From Sedimentisphaera sp050251615 (GTDB lineage: Bacteria; Planctomycetota; Phycisphaerae; Sedimentisphaerales; Sedimentisphaeraceae): a stretch of 64,000 bases of DNA. Positions 60,701-64,000 of this stretch are shown here, one piece after another. The stretch lies in the NCBI GenBank assembly GCA_050251615.1, contig JBFWMM010000002.1, forward strand, positions 97,101 to 161,100, in the 5' to 3' direction. Position 1 is the first letter of the stretch; the number at the start of each line of letters is the position of its first letter. Under the pieces are notes generated by a model. That model saw only the letters and a program-made list of their open reading frames with translations. It was not told where the DNA came from and made no database searches. A program made the position numbers and the translations under genes.

Positions 60701-62284
60701 ATGTATAAGATTCTGATCTCAGATAAGCTTGCTCAGGAAGGCATAGACTTAATCAATGCGACAGAGGGCTTTGAGGCGGTTGTAAAGACGGGCCTCAGTG
60801 AGGAAGAACTGGCGGACATTATCGGCGAATATGACGGCTTGATAATCCGCAGCGCCACGACTGTTACGCCGAGGGTACTCGAAAACTGCGGCAAACTCAA
60901 GGGCGTCGCGAGAGCGGGTGTGGGAGTGGATAACATCAATATCCCCGAGGCCACGAGAAAAGGCGTGCTCGTTATGAATACCCCGGGCGGCAACACACTC
61001 AGCGCCGCCGAACACACAATGGCGCTTATGCTCTGTCTCAGCAGGAAGATTGTACCGGCCTGCGACAAAATGAAGAGTGGCGGCTGGGACCGCAAACTCT
61101 ACATGGGCAACCAGCTCAACAACAAAACTCTCGGCGTCATCGGGTTGGGCCGTATCGGCATGGCGGTTGTCCGCATGGCGCTCGGCTTTAATATGAAGGT
61201 TGTCGGGTACGATCCGTTCAGCATCCCGCAGGAAGCGATTAAACTCGGCATTGAGATTGCGGAGAATCTGGAGCACATCTACAAAAACTCCGACTACATC
61301 ACTCTGCACATCCCGCGCAACAAAGATACTGAAAATATGATTTCCGCCGATACACTCGCGATGATGAAGCCCACAACGCGCGTTATCAATTGCGCTCGCG
61401 GCGGCATCATCAACGAGGACGACCTCTACGATGCGCTCGAAAAGGGCGTCATCGCAGGCGCTGCGCTCGACGTATTCACGGAAGAACCCCCGAAGAACAG
61501 GCGCTTTGAGACAATCGATAACTGCATCGTAACGCCACACCTCGGCGCGAGCACGGAAGAAGCCCAGATTGAGGTGGCAGTGGAAGCGGCGAAGATACTT
61601 ATGGACGCTATCAAGGGAGGCCCGATCAAGAACGCTCTCAATGCTCCGAGCATGGGCGATTCTACTCCGAAGATTGTTACAGCGTTCAGCACGCTTTCAG
61701 CTAAGATGGGCACGCTGATGAACTGCCTCAAAGACGGGCGCGTGCAGAAGGTAACACTGGAGTACAGAGGAGAGGTGGCTGATGAGGATATTTCGGCCGT
61801 GAGTACGTCATTTATTATCGGCCTGCTCCAGCCCAACTTTGATGTGAATGTTAATATCGTCAATGCGGGCTTCCTCGCAAAAGAGCGCGGCATCCGTATT
61901 GAGGAAGTGAAGGGCACAGACAGCTCCAACTTCTCCTCGCGTTTCACTGCGAAGGTTAAGACGGACAAAGGCGAGGCCAGCATCACAGGCACCGTATTCG
62001 AGGGCAGTATCGAGAAGATCATCAGCGTGAACGGCTATGATGTCGAATTCACGCCGGCAGGACGTGTTATGCTTGCCTGGTACTGCGATAAGCCCGGCGT
62101 TATCGGCGCTATCGGTGGCGCTTGCGGCAGGTGCAACATTAACATCGGCACGATGAGCGTGGGCCGCGCAAACGGTAAGGCGCTTATGGCTCTCACTCTT
62201 GACCAGGACATCTGCGGCAACGCAAAGACTGCGCTTGACAGCGTCGATATGCTCGATAAATACGTTATTTGCAACATCGACTGA
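60701..62284 (+). CDS. serA: D-3-phosphoglycerate dehydrogenase
   Basis: The 527-residue protein is the long SerA form. It has the 2-hydroxyacid dehydrogenase domain (GLIIRSATTVTPRVLENCGK, GVGVDNINIPEATRKGVLV), NAD-binding GLGRIGMAV, the catalytic Arg in NCARGGIINEDD and Glu/His in EEPPKNRRFETIDNCIVTPH. An intervening domain follows at about 320-450 and a C-terminal ACT domain (PGVIGAIGGACGRCNINIGT) ends it. It starts serine synthesis from 3-phosphoglycerate. GGAGAA lies before the ATG; a terminator follows at 62308. Confidence 0.96.
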   Translation: MYKILISDKLAQEGIDLINATEGFEAVVKTGLSEEELADIIGEYDGLIIRSATTVTPRVLENCGKLKGVARAGVGVDNINIPEATRKGVLVMNTPGGNTLSAAEHTMALMLCLSRKIVPACDKMKSGGWDRKLYMGNQLNNKTLGVIGLGRIGMAVVRMALGFNMKVVGYDPFSIPQEAIKLGIEIAENLEHIYKNSDYITLHIPRNKDTENMISADTLAMMKPTTRVINCARGGIINEDDLYDALEKGVIAGAALDVFTEEPPKNRRFETIDNCIVTPHLGASTEEAQIEVAVEAAKILMDAIKGGPIKNALNAPSMGDSTPKIVTAFSTLSAKMGTLMNCLKDGRVQKVTLEYRGEVADEDISAVSTSFIIGLLQPNFDVNVNIVNAGFLAKERGIRIEEVKGTDSSNFSSRFTAKVKTDKGEASITGTVFEGSIEKIISVNGYDVEFTPAGRVMLAWYCDKPGVIGAIGGACGRCNINIGTMSVGRANGKALMALTLDQDICGNAKTALDSVDMLDKYVICNID

Positions 62285-62307
62285 CCCGCCAAACCGACAT
62301 AGACAAT

Positions 62308-62342
62308 AAAAGGGCGCCCGTTTTCAAGCGGACGCCCTTTTT
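62308..62342 (+). terminator. Rho-independent terminator after serA
   Basis: AAAGGGCGCCCG pairs with CGGACGCCCTTT around TTTTCAAG with one mismatch, then TT. The A-rich and T-rich ends make it work in either direction, so it may also end the minus-strand stomatin gene at 62400. Confidence 0.85.
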
Positions 62343-62399
62343 GAATCTGGATTTTAAATTATGAGTCTGATATTTCAGCTGTCATTGTCAAGGTTCAGC

Positions 62400-63350
62400 T
62401 CAGCTTATATCAGTCTGTTTTGCAACGGCAGTCAATGTCTTAACCACTCCGGCAATGTCGGAGAGATTGCTGGGGATGATCATTGTGTTGTTGGTCTTGG
62501 CGAGGTTGCCGAATTCGGTGATATACTGCTCTGCGATACGCAGATTCACGGCATCTTTGCCGCCAGGTTCGTTGATGGCCGTAGAAATTCTCTCAAGCCC
62601 TCTACCTGTAGCTTCGGCTATAAGCAGAATTTCCTGCGCCTTGCCGCCAGCCTCGTTGATGCGTTTCATCTTCTCACCTTCTGACAGGCTGATAGCTTCC
62701 TGCTTGATACCTTCTGCGCGATTGATCTTTGCCTGCCTCTCACCCTCGGACTGCGCTATCAGAGCCCTCTTCTCACGCTCAGCACGCATCTGCTTCTCCA
62801 TCGCGTCCTTAATGCTCTGAGGAGGCTGAATGTTCTTAACCTCATACCTGGTAACTTTTACGCCCCAGGGGTCTGATGCCTTATCGACCGCGTCAACGAT
62901 AGTCTTGTTGATCTCTTCGCGCACTTCAAACGTCTTGTCCAGCTCCAGTTTACCCATTACGCTACGCATTGTAGTCTGCGCGAGCTGAATGGAGGCGTAG
63001 AGGTAGTTGTCGATGCCGTAGGAAGCTTTTTCCGCATCTATCACGCGCAGATACAGCACACCATCAACCTCAACGCTGATATTGTCTTTTGTGATGCAGC
63101 TCTGCGGCGGTACATCAATCGCCTGTTCTTTGAGGGTGTGCTTGTACGCGACCCTGTCGATAAAGGGAATCAGGATATGGAAGCCGGCGCTGAGGGTCTT
63201 TTTGTACTTACCGAGCGTTTCCACGATAAAAGCGCTTTTCTGCGGTACAATGCGTGCTGTTTTCAGTACCGCGATAACTATAATCGCCGCAAAGACAAGC
63301 ATCAGTATGAACCCGCCGGCCGAGCCTGTTGCAAGAATTAACTGAGTCAC
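62400..63350 (-). CDS. Stomatin-like SPFH protein (paraslipin/QmcA type)
   Basis: The 316-residue protein begins at GTG (AAGGAG upstream) with one helix (FILMLVFAAIIVIAVLKT), then the SPFH domain: VPQKSAFIVETLGKYKKTLS, GFHILIPFIDRVAYKHTLKE, VDGVLYLRVIDAEKASYGID. A coiled-coil with MRAEREKRALIAQSEGERQA and EATGRGLERISTAINEPGGK ends it. The next gene upstream encodes NfeD, its usual partner. The pair helps shape membrane microdomains; the protease role of NfeD is disputed for the short form. Confidence 0.93.
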   Translation of the reverse strand: MTQLILATGSAGGFILMLVFAAIIVIAVLKTARIVPQKSAFIVETLGKYKKTLSAGFHILIPFIDRVAYKHTLKEQAIDVPPQSCITKDNISVEVDGVLYLRVIDAEKASYGIDNYLYASIQLAQTTMRSVMGKLELDKTFEVREEINKTIVDAVDKASDPWGVKVTRYEVKNIQPPQSIKDAMEKQMRAEREKRALIAQSEGERQAKINRAEGIKQEAISLSEGEKMKRINEAGGKAQEILLIAEATGRGLERISTAINEPGGKDAVNLRIAEQYITEFGNLAKTNNTMIIPSNLSDIAGVVKTLTAVAKQTDIS

Positions 63351-63380
63351 TGTTTTTCTCCTTTGGTATAAAAAGTTTGT

Positions 63381-63854
63381 TTATAAGCTCTGGCGGTGTG
63401 AGACCGTGAGCATAAGATTCTCTTGTGCTTTAATAACAACCCTCTCACCGGCCTCAATTACCTCATCTGCGCTTGCGCTCCAGGATGTGCCCTGAAACTC
63501 GACTTTACCGGGGATTTCGGGGGTTATTTTCTCTGTAACTGTTACAATCTTTCCGATAGCGCCGGCATCATCAAGGTCTCTCAGCTCGCCGGCCTTCTTA
63601 TCGCCGTAAAAGATTTTCTTGAAAGTGTTCCTGAGCAGCACGAGGCTGGCCACAGAAAAAAAAATGAACCAGAAAATCTGCCAGGTGAGGGAGATGTCTG
63701 CAAACTTTGTTATAATCGCCGTGATTATGGCGCCTATGCCGAAAAAGGCCACAATCAGCCCTGGAGCTGCAAACTCCAACAAAAACAGGCACATGCCAAC
63801 AAGCATCCATACAAAAAACGGACTGACATCCAAGCCCAAAAATATGAACAGCAT
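63381..63854 (-). CDS. NfeD-like protein (short form, NfeD1b type)
   Basis: The 157-residue protein has two or three N-terminal helices (FFVWMLVGMCLFLLEFAAPG, LIVAFFGIGAIITAIITKFA and IFWFIFFSVASLVLLRNTFK) and a C-terminal OB-fold (GAIGKIVTVTEKITPEIPGK, VEFQGTSWSASADEVIEAGE). There is no ClpP-like protease domain, so it is the short form. It lies 30 bases upstream of the stomatin gene. Confidence 0.92.
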   Translation of the reverse strand: MLFIFLGLDVSPFFVWMLVGMCLFLLEFAAPGLIVAFFGIGAIITAIITKFADISLTWQIFWFIFFSVASLVLLRNTFKKIFYGDKKAGELRDLDDAGAIGKIVTVTEKITPEIPGKVEFQGTSWSASADEVIEAGERVVIKAQENLMLTVSHRQSL

Positions 63855-64000
63855 TACATAAACCTTTCGTCTTAATACAACACTTTAAGCGACTATCGCA
63901 AGCCACATATAGAATAATACCATAACTTAAGTGAAGTTCTACATAAAAACAAAAAAATATTTACGCAGAGTTTATTTCGCCTGCGGCCGATCCTCCGGCA
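63855..64000. other. Right-edge region upstream of nfeD
   Basis: These 146 bases hold no gene I can support. The stretch is AT-rich upstream of the minus-strand nfeD gene, so its promoter is likely here, but no convincing -35/-10 pair is readable. Confidence 0.4.

Noticed and set aside
1..64000. CRISPR array, tRNA, rRNA, transposase or prophage genes
   Set aside because: I saw no regularly spaced direct repeats, no tRNA-like cloverleaf with CCA end, no rRNA motif, and no transposase, integrase or phage structural gene.

Overview
The window looks like a chromosomal scaffold from an anaerobic, polysaccharide-degrading planctomycete, most plausibly of the Phycisphaerae/Sedimentisphaerales type. 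This is an inference from gene content: several secreted or lipoprotein glycoside hydrolases, two PEP-CTERM proteins, a secreted repeat protein ending in a dockerin-like motif, large SPFH membrane proteins, and an anaerobe-type 'orange protein' (ORP-like) iron-sulfur ATPase cluster. There is no rRNA or tRNA to confirm it. Three runs of exactly 100 Ns (21094-21193, 25585-25684, 39589-39688) show a draft scaffold. At the first, a 127-bp sequence is repeated exactly on both sides, so that gap is probably an unmerged contig overlap.

Layout. 1-4580 (minus): YhcH-family protein, AsnRS, PrmC, stand-alone CoaB and the 5' part of a GH2 enzyme, tightly packed. 4765-5640: PEP-CTERM trypsin-like protease. 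5715-12575 (plus): a sigma-54 activator with a PAS domain, followed by a sigma-54 promoter with two upstream palindromes and a nine-gene ORP-like cluster (three NifX/DiNase-fold proteins, DUF89, DUF5320, an orphan small protein, two MinD-type ATPases with inserted ferredoxin domains, an MBL-fold protein). Then come a CoA-disulfide reductase-rhodanese fusion, a small AT-richer insert (3-TM protein plus tiny ORFs) and a carboxylesterase lipoprotein. 17370-25584: a rhamnoside-utilisation locus (GH106, GH3, RhaT, AraA-like isomerase). 25685-36348: housekeeping genes (TIGR02757, CDF transporter, Cmk, PlsC, PdxJ, DapA, ComEC, SerRS) around the secreted repeat protein. 36599-38241: an arsenic operon (ArsR, Acr3) with a readable promoter-operator. 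38562-43889: PEP-CTERM protein, HhH-GPD glycosylase and ABC-2 exporters.

44100-57084 (plus): a closely spaced run of three SPFH proteins (one with an N-terminal polytopic membrane domain), a metal P-type ATPase, an ABC-2 exporter, an unrecognised membrane-anchored protein and a UvrD/PcrA helicase. 57211-62284: secreted TPR-like protein, DUF2752 protein, lipoprotein and SerA. 62400-63854 (minus): a stomatin-like/NfeD pair.

The most interesting unit is 5679-12575. The regulator, its probable palindromic sites (GTTGCA-N3-TGCAAC, both at its own start and upstream of the cluster), a correctly spaced -24/-12 promoter and the whole target cluster lie together on one strand. The GH106-GH3-RhaT-isomerase run reads as a scavenging path: cut rhamnosides, trim glucosides, import rhamnose, isomerise a deoxysugar or pentose.
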